A stretch of DNA of 64,000 nucleotides from assembly GCA_016617855.1 (NCBI GenBank), contig JAECUM010003652.1, positions 54,615-118,614 on the forward strand, in the 5' to 3' direction. The notes beneath the pieces were generated by a model, which was not told the origin of the DNA, did not search any database, and saw only the letters and a list, made by a program, of their open reading frames with translations. A program made the translations under genes and the position numbers. Positions within the stretch are counted from its first letter, which is position 1. The number at the start of each line of letters is the position of its first letter. This document shows, in pieces, positions 38,372 through 51,099 of the stretch. Source of the DNA: Megalonaias nervosa. Taxonomy: Eukaryota; Mollusca; Bivalvia; Unionida; Unionidae.

Positions 38372-39304
38372 TGTTACGTATGTGTAATTTAATTGCTTGT
38401 GTGTTAGTCTTAAATTCTCTTTTATTTTATTTTTATTTTATTAATTTATTGTAATGATAACTTTATTCACTGAATTTGACTTTTTTCGGAAGGTTCAGTT
38501 TTCTGTTCTGACCTGATAACAACGCAGTTCGATTGCTACATTTTTAGTTTTAGCTAACCTAGTTCTTGACCTTGGTTCCGATTTTGTAAACATTGAGTGA
38601 AAATGATTGGTCATTACCAAGGTCATGTTCAGCCCAAGTGTTAGTCTGTTGTAAAGAGTTTTATTTTTACATTTATTTCCAGTGTGGGAATCTAATTCTT
38701 AGATAGGACTTTTCGAGCCTTCATGCAAATTGGCATTTTTTTTTTTACTGCGCTGTTCAAGTTAAGTGACCACGTGAGCCATCATGTGATCTAAAATCGC
38801 GGGTTAAAACAGACATTTTCTAGTGGATTTGATCAGTCGTAAAATATACCTTCAGGCAGAAAGGTATTCCAGTTGTTGCCGTTAGAATTGAGTTTTTTAT
38901 TTAAAATAATTTTTGTACCCTGGAAAATACTCTTCTTCGACGAAATTCTTGGACAAAGACATTCACTAAATTATTCGTAATTCAAAGGCCGGAATTATAT
39001 TCTTGGTGACTCAACAAGGAACTGTTGACACATCAACACAAACTGGTTATAGAGGACGTCATCGCCTTCCACATTGGAACTTCATCGAGATTCGAACTTG
39101 GATTCAATTAGAACTTTTTAGTGATAGGACTTATATTTTTCAGTTCTAGGATTAATTTTTGGATTATATTCACATACCGTAAGTCCTATTTCATATTTTT
39201 ACCTTATCTTGTTTTCTAGGGAAATAAATTATTTTGTTAAATTTACAAAGCTTGTTGACTTCACTCTTTTCTTTTGTTACTTTTGTACGAGCCTACACGT
39301 GGCA
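38372..39304 (+). mobile_element. solo LTR, copy 2 (opposite orientation)
   Basis: 933 bp matching 28504-29459 in reverse complement. It begins TGTTACGT and ends CACGTGGCA, with decayed flanks CTTC/TTTC. Together the two LTRs give a large inverted-repeat pair around 29.5-38.4 kb, but each has its own flanks, so they are independent insertions. Confidence 0.68.
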
Positions 39305-39459
39305 TTTCTAAATATGTTCTGTTTGCAAAAATTGTTGACTTGTTGATTTGTATTTGCGAAGGTTCTTGTTGTCATTAAAAATGTTCAATTTTTTTTTTTT
39401 TAAACTGGGGTATGTCCCTTTTTATTGGCACTGTGCGAATATATGTTCTTTCTCTTCCC

Positions 39460-40302
39460 CTATCCATCTGGGTCATGCTAGTAGTTGTGTTCACAAATCG
39501 TGGGGATGCTTTGAGGCATATAAAGGCGTGTGCTCGCCAGTCTGTCATTTCCGCGTTGAGGTGAATACAGCAAGCAGTGCACACCACCAGTGGCGACTTG
39601 CAAAGATAAAGGAAACGAGGTAGCGTTAGGGTTACCAGCTAATGCTATTATTCCTATGCCTGCTTTTAACCACTCTTCGGACCTTCCAAGTGAACCAGAC
39701 CATGCACCAATACCTTCATGCAGTCTTCATCCCGGCACTCTAACTAGGTCTTCCCCCACTCATACCAGCGCAACATCACGGCAGACTATAACTTTTGAAC
39801 AAGAAACACAAAGAAAAAAAACACCACCAGGTATTGCCAAGGAACCAGACGATGCATGATGATATGCAAGTGAACCACCTCAGTAGGTTGAAGAGGACGA
39901 TGTAGTTCAATCATCAAAAGAAGTAACAGAAGAAGTGCATGAAGAATGCGAACCCGATAGACAACATCTTCTAGATATTAGACTCCAACATGCATTGGAT
40001 GCTGCTAAGAAAGTTAGCCATTTTATCAATACTGTTAAATATATTGCATAGAGGTCTCTAAAAACAAGAAGACTATGACCATAACAATGACAGTTTGGGA
40101 TACCCATTCTGTGTCAGTTCTACCGGGCAACATATCATGACTACCCTCTATCTAGCCTGGTGGAGACAGCAGAGGAATTTACTGACATTTGAGGTATTCA
40201 CAGAACAGCTGTCAGAAGAATCATGGTGTGCGACTGAGATATAGGAAGAGGAGAACCATCGCAGAACATTTAGTATGCCCATGTAACAGCCCTTTTTAGG
40301 GC
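39460..40302 (+). pseudogene. decayed gene with shared promoter and stem-loop (copy B)
   Basis: GGGGATGCTTTGAGGCATATAAAGG (39502-39526) and CCAGTCTG match the promoter and initiator module at 9904-9990. A broken, Pro/Ser/Thr-rich and then charged frame follows (EEVHEECEPDRQHLLDIRL near 39935-39990). AGCCCTTTTTAGGGCT at about 40287-40302 fits the histone stem-loop consensus, but no AAAAGA element follows. Confidence 0.45.
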
Positions 40303-40796
40303 TCCTAGCCAACTTGCCTCATCTTTTCGGGTTTCCATTTTGGGTAGGAAACCCGTTTTGGTAACACTGAATTGAAATATAATACGATTCTTTAGAAACC
40401 GTTCAGAAGTAAACCTTATTTTTCTAACATAGATAAACAAAATTCAATGAGTCTCTTTGAACCTCTGTTTTTTTATTATTTTTGGTCAAGAAACGTACAC
40501 TTTGCACACTAAATTCCAATTTTTTAAGCATAAAAAACTGTTGAATAGTTTTATGCAAGTTTGTAACATATGGTCACTGATTATCGTAGCATAGAAATAT
40601 GTTCTTTGTTTAAAAACAAATAATTTCTACAACCGGACGAGATGAACAAAGCTAAATTAGCTATTATGTTTATCTACATCTTTTCAAGCTAATCATTTTG
40701 ACAAAAATATTTTTGTCGGATCTAAATAATTTTTCTTACCGCAATAATTTGTCACTTGAAGCAGATTTGACTGCTTTTGTTAAAATCTATTTTCAG

Positions 40797-41248
40797 GGAA
40801 TACATACAGAAACGAGTGCCCTATAGAATACAAATTACCACTTTACTTGATGGTGGGAGGCATTTTTGGGACGCTGAAGATTCTAATTCTCCTCTGCCTA
40901 AATCACCATGCTTACAGCTACGAGCGTTTCGAGGGAGAAAGTGACTTCGACGATGAAGTAGAAGATTTAGTTTTGTCGCGTTCTTTAAAATTTACCAAAA
41001 TTATTTTGAATTTTTTCCTAATCGTGTGGTTTTGTTTGGGGAATGTGTGGTTGTTTTCTATTTGGATTCCGAATTTTAGACAGCCACTGCATGAGCCGAG
41101 CAATTGGTGTCATCCGGTGCTTTTCTGGTTTACCTTTTATCAAATATTGTTCACGTATGCATTTCTTTTTCAACTTTTGATCATGGTTGGGTTTCTATTT
41201 TATGATTACTATTGTGGACTTTGCAGTGAAAAGGGAGCTATAAGCTAA
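40797..41248 (+). CDS. TMEM272-like host protein, last exon
   Basis: Acceptor CTATTTTCAG ends at 40796. The frame then runs NECPIEYKLPLYLMVGGIFG and continues to TAA 41246-41248. This is the hallmark start of the TMEM272-like family. Hydrophobic segments (LYLMVGGIFGTLKILILLC; LNFFLIVWFCLGNVWLFSI; a third near ILFTYAFLFQLLIMVGFLFY) predict a small multi-pass membrane protein. An acidic loop (ESDFDDEVEDL) separates the first two. AATAAA is at about 41360. Upstream exons are not visible among the transposon debris. It is a real host gene by splice site, family and polyA signal. Confidence 0.72.
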
Positions 41249-41379
41249 AAAGCAAAACGCAAAGCGACCTTTAGCCGTTCAACTATTTTTAAAAGTGCAA
41301 GAGTTAGAAGTGGACGTGTTTATTGAAATGACGCATGTAATAGAATGGTATTTTAAAGAATAAATAACTCTGTTGTATG

Positions 41380-42451
41380 TCCTATGATGGAAATTCTAAT
41401 TCTCAAGGATGATTTCTGTGCACGCATTAGTTAAAATATTGGTGTCTTCAGACGAAAAGTGACGCAAAGTCAAATCATTGATTAATGAAAGGAATAACGA
41501 TTAAAATGTAGGTACGGACGAACGTCTATAAAGACGTATATTCCAATTAGACAAGCACGTAACGCTTTGTAGGTAAATAATATTAACGTGCACTTCCAAT
41601 TAAACAAGCACACGTCCAACTAGACAAGCACATAACGCTTTGTAGGGAAATAGTATCGATGTGCAATTGCGTTGTCAAATGATAGACACCCGTGTTTTGT
41701 ATTTAACACTATTGTTGGACATGAAGACTTTTGTAAACTTTTTCGATACTTACTTTAAACAGGTAACAATCAGGTAAAGTGAGCTATATAATTCATAAAT
41801 GAAAATATTATTTTAAGGGCCTCTTACAATTTCGCAGGCTTGCCTATTTTCATTTCGATTCAAATATACATGACAATCTGAAAATGTTGCCGAACAAATG
41901 CAAATTTATTATTGCTGTTATTTCTATAGCCAGTAAAAAATGAGCATATTGAACGAATGGAAATACATGGTCTTGCTAACTTTCCGTATTAGAAAACAAT
42001 ACATTTCTAATTCTTCTAATAAGTTCCACATGTTGGTTTCCGGAATATTAAAAAATTGCTTAACATACTTTATATGAAATTTATATACATATCATACTAA
42101 AAAACATGTACCTTTTCAAGACTAAACTTTTCAATACCAAAGTTTTGTTGTTCCACTGAACTAAAGTTGCAATTTGGCCAAATTATGTGATCAAAATGTC
42201 AACAAACTTAGTACACGAATGAGAGTAATAGGGGTAGTTGTCGGTTGACCCACCCTCCTCCAATACATTAAATTTTAAAATACTCTTTAATTAATTGCGA
42301 CCGTTAGTAATGTTTGATACACCAAAATCTTCTGAGCTCTTGATGCATGATACTTTCTGTCAATGTTTAAGCTAGCGAAATCGTAGTATAGCCCAATGGT
42401 TATGACTGTGCAAAAGTTATTAATAAATGTTCTTTCTGGCTGCATAGTTTT

Positions 42452-42518
<67 letters not shown>

Positions 42519-42959
42519 CATGTTATATTGAGGTTACGTATAAGTGCCAGCTGAAATTCTTTTACGTCTGATAGAAACACTGTGGTTTATTCAAATAAAT
42601 TCTGAATCGATTACACGTAGACTGTTTTATCTGTGCTTTGTGCAGTGTGTTCGCAGTTGTGAATTATAAATAAACTTTGTCAGTCAAGATCGATATACAT
42701 TTTCAAATTTTCCTACGCTTGACTAAATGATTAGTTTTAGCGAGTGCTCATATTTTGAGTTACTAATTATGCTCGTAATGATGGCACGTGTCGATATATG
42801 GCAAAAATTGTCATAAGAATCTAACGCTTTAAGGATAAGGTTTGATTTGTCATTATTAGTTAAATTTTAAGAGATAAGCACAACGGTATAAGTAGCATAA
42901 GGGGATATCATGGGGTCAGATAGGATAGTATGGGTTCAGTAGAACTATAATTAAGCCGC
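41380..42959. other. host spacer
   Basis: It contains a ~90-bp tandem duplication at about 41548-41690 (AGACAAGCAC, then AACGCTTTGTAGG, twice) and the GA repeat below. No gene recognised. Confidence 0.5.
42455..42514. repeat. (GA)n microsatellite
   Basis: About 30 uninterrupted GA units. Confidence 0.95.
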
Positions 42960-43639
42960 TATCCTGATTGTTTCACTATATGGGGTTTAATCATATATAT
43001 ATAGCGTACCATTAAATGGGAATGTACGGGGTCGATGGGAAAATGCGACGTTAAAAATGTCTAGATGATAATGAGATTGTATAATAGGGTTTAATGAAAT
43101 ATTTATGGGGTCTAACAGGAAATTTAATGCTAAAACTACATCCTATTGATGTATTACGTGCCTATTTGGAAATTCATGCGGTCGCCTAAAGTAGTCTTAG
43201 CAAAATTGTCAAGCTTTACTCTTTGGCCATCGAAGATAAAATGATTACCATGGCAGAGTTGGAATCGATGCTGGTCAAAATGGAAAACCACCGACCAAAC
43301 AGTGCACAGATAAAGTCAAAATTTTCACCGAAAGCTCTGCTTCCAAAACGGACTAATTTACTTTTGAAATGTTGAAAAAATAAAATGCTAAAAAGAACAA
43401 GTAGGCAAACTGCATCGGAAATACAAAAGCTGCATGGTTCTGTTTCTACAGAAGAAGCCCTAGAATTATGTGGAATTAGATCAATCAGATTATATCAATT
43501 ATTGCCCGGATGTACAAACATCATGTATCAGCAAAACAGATCTTCAGCTCTTGATTGGAAATATCAATTTGTATGGTAGAAAAATATCATCGCTGGTAAA
43601 ACAATGTCAGACATTGAATATAACCTTTAAGCGCCATTA

Positions 43640-44075
43640 AATAAACTTCTATTGCTTGCATTACATTAACATTACAACGATGACATGGTTTAGGAGATAT
43701 ATTTAAATCAGCTTTTCGTACTGTAGCACACATCAAGAAACCAATAGCCATTAGAGGATTGTATGTTTTCAAAGAAGCCTCTTTGACGCAGGGAAGAACA
43801 TTTAAAAAAACTTACTCATCGGCAAAAATGTCCAAATGAAACCTTGATGACAGCAGGAAAAAAGTGTTGATTCAAACATAAAAATTCTCGTCAGGCGCCA
43901 AGACAACCCTGTAAATTTTCTTCACGCTTCTGGCCAATGCAAAAATTCCTTCTTTACGCAGCAGCAAGCTCTCTCCAAGGCAGTAGGATACGCAGAAAAC
44001 CCTTCAGAACTTATATAGACTCAGACGCCAAGGAAAAGAAGAAAAAGAACTACTGGCAGAGAATTTGACGATTTT
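43640..44075 (+). pseudogene. pVI-like remnant (copy C)
   Basis: CATGGTTTAGGAGATATATTTAAATCAGC corresponds to the HGLGD-FKSAFRTV block of 12598-13039, and the basic tail (RKRRKRTTG) is readable near 44020. The TGA before the block is shared with the first element. Confidence 0.55.
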
Positions 44076-44114
44076 TATTACTAACCGTATAAAGGACAAT
44101 GATGAGTCTTGCTA

Positions 44115-44945
44115 ATGTTCCAAGTCTGAACGCGATCTGTTTGCCATGCCACCAGAGATGATGACGATGCAAGAATCACAATGAGTAAATTTTATCCAGT
44201 GTCGTCTTTAACCATCTCAGCATCTATCGAATTTGAAATCAAAGGACAAATGGAAGATTAGATCGCTTTGAATGACAGTTACTTATTCCAGAAAGGCAAA
44301 GATTTTAATGTGGACAACACCAATCCAGTCGCCAATGCCATAGTAGCACATCCGCCTCCGCTAAAGAACGAATGCATCAAATTGTTTTCATGCATTCGTT
44401 GTTCAATGGAAGTGGATGTATACTTGAACGATAAACTGGTTAGCAGCATCATGGATATTTACATTGTCGAGCTTCGCTGATAAATCTCTTGACGTACGGA
44501 AAGGAAGCCAATATCACACATATGGATGCTTCATTGGTATGGAAACCTAACACTTTGCAATGACACAAAGTTGGTTGCGGGTGACGTTCCACAGAATGTT
44601 GGATTTATGTAACGAGCGCCTAAAGAAAATCAAAAGAAAGACGCAGTTTAGAAATGATGGATCGTTTGTATTTGGACATGTGGTTGTAAGACAAGTATTT
44701 GCTGAATGGAGTGGATGTTAGCCTGAGATTGAATCATAGTAGTACCGTTTTCCATTTGATGGCTAATGCTAACGAATATGAAACGAGCATCGAAGAAGCC
44801 AAACTTTACTTGCGACGTGTGGAGGTCTTACTCTTAGTGGGACACGACATTAGTCAAACTCTGAGCAGAACAAAAGCCAATTATTTTCTACGACACGTGG
44901 AAGTGAATACATTCACTATTGCCTCTGGACTAGATGACGAGTTTA
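44115..44945 (+). pseudogene. major capsid remnant (copy C)
   Basis: Matches the N-terminal two thirds of the capsid (SELDLFAMPP-like start, DVYLNDKLVSSIMD, LNGVDVSLRLNHSS, ANEYETSIEEAKLYLRRVEV, DISQTLSRT). Several stops and shifts. The C-terminal third is deleted. Confidence 0.75.
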
Positions 44946-45720
44946 GAAGCTAACCTGCAAGAGTATCTGGAAGATGCATCGTCTCAGAGCATTAGATTTC
45001 GAAAAAAGTGTATAAAGATTTAAGTGACCATTCCTTACCTCCGCTGATTTCTCTGTAGGCGTAACGCATCGAATCTCTCTTGCAAAAGAGTACCAAGAGA
45101 GTTTTCATGACATATATTTTCAAGGAAACGGTCATTTGTGCAAAGAATAAATGCCTGGGGACTTCACTTTCTTTATTACTTTTTGACTCATAGTTGGTAC
45201 ACATCTTCTTAGAGTCCGATGGTGTGTCCTTAGGATGAACTTCCCCATTTTAATCCTGAAGACGTAGTGTCATGAACACTAACAACAGTCATCGCCAATG
45301 TGCCAGTTAGGTAGCTATTTTCCCAATGATCACAGTGTGGAAAATTTGATTCTTGTTGATTGCCTTTTCAGCAAGATGACGTCATTGACTTTATCACAAG
45401 AAATGTTGTATCTACTCATTCAACAATGTGAGATTACAAAGATCAGATTTCATTGTGTGTGGACAAATATATTGAGTGTACATTCTTCATCAACGCTGTT
45501 TTGGATATTACTTCAAACATTTACTGGCTTGGTTTATCCACGAGTATTCTGAAAACGTTAATGAAAATGAAACGTAAACGTTACGGCTATGTATTTCTTT
45601 AGCTCAAAAATGTAGTGTGCATCAATTGCAGAATAACAGCGTCTTAAATCGTTGGAAGTCTAATCTGACTCCACAACGTTCTCCGCCTCGTAATACGTTC
45701 ATGTTGAATATTTCTGGTAC
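44946..45720 (+). pseudogene. Cys/His and protease remnants (copy C)
   Basis: A short LQEYLEDA-like end of the Cys/His protein leads into decayed protease sequence (NDHSVENLILVDCLF and CVWTNILSVHSSST, phase-shifted). CCACAACGTTCTCCGCC near 45671 marks the gene end. Confidence 0.55.
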
Positions 45721-46462
45721 TTGTAAATAAAGTTAAATGGACGTGTCTCAATCCTCCCTCTTCATGGCTGATCTTTCACAAAGCGAGGCTTATTGAACCA
45801 AAATTGTTGATTAGTAATAAACTAGTGTTGTTTTTTTATACACGAAATTATTTTTGAACATGCTCTTTCTTATTTGTTTCTGTCGATATTCTTTACATGT
45901 GTAATGTAGTCTTTCACGTTCTCGTACTAAATCTCAGAAATGTTTGCTATTACGTCCTGCTTCTGATACAATGTGGCACGTTCCCTTGTCTTGCCATCCA
46001 TCGTTGGCTTAAACACCGAAGAATGAGTAATCACAAGGAGGTGTTGGATAGTATTTTTTTAAAGTTTCTTTTGGACATTAATCATAAAATTGGTGTTGAA
46101 TAAGAACAAAAGTGTGGTGTCCGAATACTAATCAAACGTTGGGTGTTGAATAGTAAAACACCGATTAGGTTTTGAATAGTAAAAACAATATACTTCTTTT
46201 AACATTCCCATTCCCATAGGGGGCCAGATTGTCTTCTCCGTGTTAAACCTATGCATATTTTTCACATATCTCTTTGTGGCCAGAGTGACATTTACATGTT
46301 AAAACCACAGCTGATATTAATTTCACTTTACAGACCGGAATGGAACTAGGGTGTCACATATTATTAATTAAATAGTCACGTACAATGGCAATTGGAGTAA
46401 GGTGCCTTACCCAAGGATAAACCTGATCCAGGGTGATCAGTTAGTAGGATTCTTTCCTGCGC

Positions 46463-46530
46463 CCTATCGATATGTCGATATGCTTCGTTAACCACCCTAT
46501 CGATATGTCAATATACTTTGTTAACCACTG
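46463..46530. repeat. 33-bp direct duplication
   Basis: CCCTATCGATATGTCGATATGC and CCCTATCGATATGTCAATATAC are adjacent near-identical units ending in GTTAACCAC. The duplication abuts the fragment at 46560. Confidence 0.6.
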
Positions 46531-46559
46531 GGACACCGAGACTCATGACGGACCGGGTG

Positions 46560-46760
46560 ATAGCTGTATATGAAATGAGTAGATACTGCATTTCTTGCCA
46601 TAAAATCAATGATGTCATCTTACAATGGAGGCAATAGAGAAGAATCAAAATATTCCAAACTGTGGTATTTGCAAAGAAGACAGCTACCCAAATGGATACA
46701 TGGGCGATAACTGTCGTCAGTGTTCTTGACATTGGGTTTATGTTGACACCAGTGTACGTT
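46560..46760 (-). pseudogene. protease fragment (copy D, minus strand)
   Basis: The reverse strand carries a piece matching the GTHW to YFDSYG to MRRN stretch of the protease, closer to copy C than to the intact element. It lies about 1 kb from copy C in opposite orientation. Confidence 0.55.
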
Positions 46761-46769
46761 CATTAAAAC

Positions 46770-47555
46770 TACACTGAAACCCGGCCTTTAAAACTATTTA
46801 TTTCCACATTAAGAATCAGTCGAAGGTAATAAAATGTCCTATACACGGAATTTCAAAGAACAGGCTTGATTGGTCAATACTTAACATATATAATTGCAAT
46901 TAAACAAATGCGACATCTAAAGGTAATGTGGATAGATTACCATTTATATCTGTGGATGCAAGCTACAGGGAAAGTTGAGTTCAATCATTACAGGCGTAAT
47001 TTCACTTTTGATGCTTTTAATTATGTTGTCTTTACAAAAAAATGATAAATTATAATTGCTGCACAAAAGGAGCCAAATCACTGTAGATCTGCTTCACATG
47101 AAGGTAAGGACTGTTCAGACTAGGAATTGAACACCATTATAACCATTATGAGGGGGATTTTGCTACTGCACAAAACTTATTTGTTGATTTTTTTAACACT
47201 GAGTAAATTATGCATTTACAATTTGTTTTATGTATTTACGTGTATATTTTTAATAAGAAGTATTTAAGAACACAATTATTTTACAGTGAATTTCGAAGTG
47301 AACATGGCACTATATTTAAAACGTCTCTTGATAAAACTCAAATGTTTTCTCGAACTTTATTTTAGAAAGGAGTCCTTAGAACACACACATCGACTTTTGG
47401 TGTCGTTTCAACTTTCAAACAGCCATCCGTTTCTTTCATCTTTTACTAGTATGACGTTATTAACTGAGTATTATATAATCATATTCGAATTTCTAGTTGT
47501 ACAGTATCCTTGTTTAGCATGCAGATTCCATATTGTCTACAGCGATATACTGTCC
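46770..47555. other. host spacer
   Basis: AT-rich with short unsupported open stretches. No gene recognised. Confidence 0.4.
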
Positions 47556-47795
47556 ATAAGTGGTTTGGTTCGGTTTTTTAGGGTTTAACGCCATTGTTTT
47601 CAGCACATGATAGACTATACATAGCGTCCAGTATAGCTGACAGAGGAAGAACCGGGAAGAACACTGACTTACGGGAAGTTACTGACAAACTTTCTCACAT
47701 ACATACTTTGTTCGAACCGAGACTCGAACTCACGAGGTGAGATATGTTAGTAAACTGTAGACTATCACGCCTTAGACCACTGTCCCTAAAATAAA
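47556..47795 (-). repeat. tRNA-derived SINE
   Basis: The minus strand begins with a tRNA-like head: GTGGTCTAAGGCGTGATAG (A-box region) and GAGTTCGAGTCTCGG (B-box region). A body shared with 30318-30412 follows. This is consistent with a molluscan SINE. Confidence 0.6.
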
Positions 47796-48194
47796 GTTTG
47801 AATAGTTTGATGGTTTCATGGTAAACTCCTGGAAGAGAGAGCATGAAAATATATCCTTTATCCATGGAATAGACTGGACATTTTCCGCTGTGTACAAAGA
47901 AGAAGGCATGACATTTTCAACCTCATTCAAGAAATAAGGTTCGACATTTTCTGTATAATTCATGAACGCGGTTAACATTTTGCATGCAAACAATTGGTCA
48001 GGAATTTTTGTATAGATGCTAAGCCATCATTTGAAGGGTTTATCACCCTCAGCGATATTATTATTTATTGCTTGCATGTATTTCTGAATATTGGTATTAA
48101 CGCCTTACATTTACAATACATTCAGATATATTTTGACCTCAGGATTCTAGAAGAGGAGATGTCCTTTTTCAGTTAATTATATCTTTTAGTAAAT

Positions 48195-48335
48195 GATAAG
48201 AAATCTAGCAAGTGTATTATTTCAAGACTGTATTGTGATCACAGAAGTGTATTAAGTTAAGACTGGATTATGATCACAGAGGTGTATTAAATCAAGACTG
48301 GATTGTGATCACAGAAGTGTATTAATTCAATACTG
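48195..48335. repeat. ~37-bp tandem repeat, three units
   Basis: Units read GAAGTGTATTA, AAGACTG and GATTATGATCACA with small changes. Confidence 0.7.
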
Positions 48336-48339
48336 AACT

Positions 48340-49375
48340 GGCATCTTCTGCTTAATTCCTTATATAATTCTATTCTACCTTTTAAGAATGTTTCAGGGAA
48401 TTAAAAAAATAATTTTATAACATTTCCATGCATAATTTATATTAAAGATGTGCTAAATAACTAAAACTTTAATGTCACTGAAAGAGCTTTACATTCTCTA
48501 TAATTTAAAGGTAAATTAGAAAGCAAAATGCACCAACATTTTTAAGCTTCTTTTGTGCACCATTTATAATGGTGTTTGGCGTGCACACTTTTATACTTGT
48601 TATTCATTCATCCTTTTTGTAAACTGCTGACTTCACTCAAAATTATAAAAATCGATTAAATTTTGCTTTATTCTTAAAACTTTGGCTATTATTATTAAAT
48701 ACAACAAACCAAAGAAAGCATATCTTTAAAATTCAACTGAAATGCTGTGTTTTGCGACATGTGGGTTTGCAATCGTGTAGAGGGGCGCGTGTTCGCCACT
48801 TTTAATTCGCGAAGTAATTCTTACTTGTGTTAAGCACGTTGACCAAGTTAAACCATTATCTATCAATGGCTGGCTAGTGATACGAACCTGGAGATATGTA
48901 GAAGTACGCGACCGTTATATGTATAGATAGATATAAATTAAAGACAAGAAAAATATGTTGGTATTTTCTTTCGATTATATTTATTGTTCGATCATATTCA
49001 TCATCATCATTCAAAGATGATTTTATAATTTACATGTACTCGTTGGCTTCATTAAGATGTATTCCTTTTAATCATTAACGTTGGCGTATATTAAAAATAA
49101 TCATCAGCACACACTAATTAATATCACTGAAATCTGTTAATTGCCAGCAACAACGCACACTTATTATTAGGATTCAAATATAATAAGTATCATTATAATT
49201 ATCAACACATACGCCTTATTATCATTCAAAATCATTCAAATATACTCATTATAATTATCAGTACACAATCCTCCTCCTCCTCCTCATTCAAAAGTATAGT
49301 CTTCACTATCATGAACACATACTGAAGTTTATCGGTGTTCACTTGCAGTAAATTATGACATGTCTAAAATCCAAC
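48340..49375. other. host spacer
   Basis: AT-rich with imperfect ATCATTATTATCA-type repeats near 49000-49300. No gene recognised. Confidence 0.4.
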
Positions 49376-49625
49376 TTAATACATGAATAAATTCCAAAGT
49401 AATACATGAATAAATTCCAAAGTATTACATGAATAAATTTCAAAGTAATACATGAATACAATACAAAGTGATACATGAATAAATTCCAAAGTATTACATG
49501 AATACAATACAAAGTGATACATGAATAAATTCCAAAGTAATACATGAATATAATACAAAGTGATACATGAATAAATTCCAAAGTAATACATGAATACAAT
49601 ACAAAGTGATACATGAATAAAATCC
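49376..49625. repeat. 23-bp minisatellite, about 11 units
   Basis: Two unit types, AATAAATTCCAAAGTAATACATG and AATACAATACAAAGTGATACATG (each 23 bp), are interspersed. The open frames seen through it are an effect of the repeat. Confidence 0.88.
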
Positions 49626-49629
49626 AATG

Positions 49630-50390
49630 GTGTTATAATATTATCGGGTTTAAATACCGAAGTGCAGATATTCTGAAATATTTGGATACTATTTAGTGCA
49701 GCTGCAGTTGAAAGTATATAACCAAGCAAAGCTGTAAATTACTCATTTATCTAATTAAATTATCAATAAAGTTGCAATGTAAGAATAATTAATTACTGCT
49801 ACCATCTTGGTCAGTATCTAATGTTCGTGTATATTGCAATTAATTCAAACTTTAGAAGATCCTTGATTGTATTAAAAAACTGTCAATAGAAAAAAGTCTG
49901 TTTCATTTATTTCTAAATCCTCATCATAAAGTTGAGAAGTCCAAGGACTGACATTAAGATTTTAATTGACCTCTTATGTCCATGTGGTTGTAAAGTGATG
50001 GTTAAATCACCCATAATATTAGTGACCACTAAATGCGAACACATCCGTGCATGTGCTCTTCTGCACTTTGCTAAGAGTTATTCCAAAATAGCTTTGAAGT
50101 GTTTTGTACTTTTCATTTTTAAGAACGTTTTAGAAAATTAAGAAAACTAGATATTGCAGTATGTTAAACATTTTTATATTACTAATTACTATAGGATAAA
50201 TCTTATTCAGTATAGATTATAAATAATCCAGCACAACTTAAAATTCCAATGCATCATCATGTAAAATGAACAAAGGATAACTTAATTCCAATGCATCGTC
50301 AAGTAAAATAAACAAAGGATAATCAAAAGAGCATATGAATAAACACTCAGTGTTTAAGAAGGAAAATGCAATTAAAACAATAATAGCACT
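49630..50390. other. host spacer
   Basis: It contains a ~60-bp direct repeat near 50235-50330 (AATTCCAATGCATC, then AAACAAAGGATAA). No gene recognised. Confidence 0.4.
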
Positions 50391-50562
50391 GATCACAGGC
50401 AATGTTATAACACTAAAAGATCACAGGCAATGTTATAACACTAAAAGATCACAGGCAATGTTATAACACTAAAAGATCACAGGCAATGTTATAACACTAA
50501 AAGATCACAGGCAATGTTATAACACTAAAAGATCACAGGCAATGTTATAACACTAAAAGAGG
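50391..50562. repeat. 28-bp minisatellite, six units
   Basis: GATCACAGGCAATGTTATAA followed by CACTAAAA is repeated head to tail with almost no change, implying a recent expansion. Confidence 0.92.
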
Positions 50563-51099
50563 TACCATGCATATTCTGCAGTTTCATTTAAATAATATTC
50601 TTTCATGACTTGTTTGTGTGATAAAGTGTTATCATTTGAGTAAGCCATGGGAGATATGCATCTATCCCCATTTATCAGAAATTAGTTGCCTTAAAAATGA
50701 TTTCTGAAAATGGGGATAATATCGATACATGATATTTTAGTAACGTGAATTTGAATCTCAAAGTTTTTCATTTCATTTCACCTGATCCATCGACTTTATT
50801 GAAATATTTTAAGAGGAACAATCACTTTAAAATATTAGAAGATGACTGCGATGGGAAAAATAATATCAGTCACAGGCACTAGTTTAGGTTAATGAATCCC
50901 CATCCTCAGGGCCAGACGTATTTGGCTAGGAGTACCGCCGAGTCTTGTTCCGACACTTCTGACACCAGTGCATTCACTTTATCAGATTAATCTACGCATT
51001 GTAAAATTCACGCAATGTGCCATAAGCCTAAAAGAAGTACGGTTTCTGAAGTTACTTTACTTCATCGCGACGACTGGATACTATTTAAGAAGCAATATA

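Larger units (their letters stand above)
30957..40330 (+). mobile_element. decayed Polinton relative (copy B), split by LINE and LTR
   Basis: Plus-strand fragments follow the same order as the intact element: ATPase, two core-like genes, PX, integrase, membrane/penton, capsid, Cys/His protein, protease, then a gene with the shared promoter and a stem-loop. All are broken. A LINE sits at 34858-37735 and an LTR at 38372-39304. Polymerase and BIR genes are absent, so the 5' half was lost. Confidence 0.85.
42960..45740 (+). mobile_element. third Polinton remnant (copy C)
   Basis: A possible degenerate terminus at 42960-43140 (ATATGGGG and TAGCG with AATGGGA phrases, as in the first element's iterons) is followed by pVI-like, capsid and protease remnants on the plus strand. 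The 43185-43600 stretch has a 64-codon frame I cannot place. Confidence 0.65.

Noticed and set aside
28504..39304. Terminal inverted repeats of a second complete Polinton
   Set aside because: Each repeat has TG...CA termini and its own short flanking duplication, and they do not resemble the iteron-type Polinton ends.
50391..50562. CRISPR-like array of 28-bp repeats
   Set aside because: Units are contiguous with no spacers, and the genome is eukaryotic.
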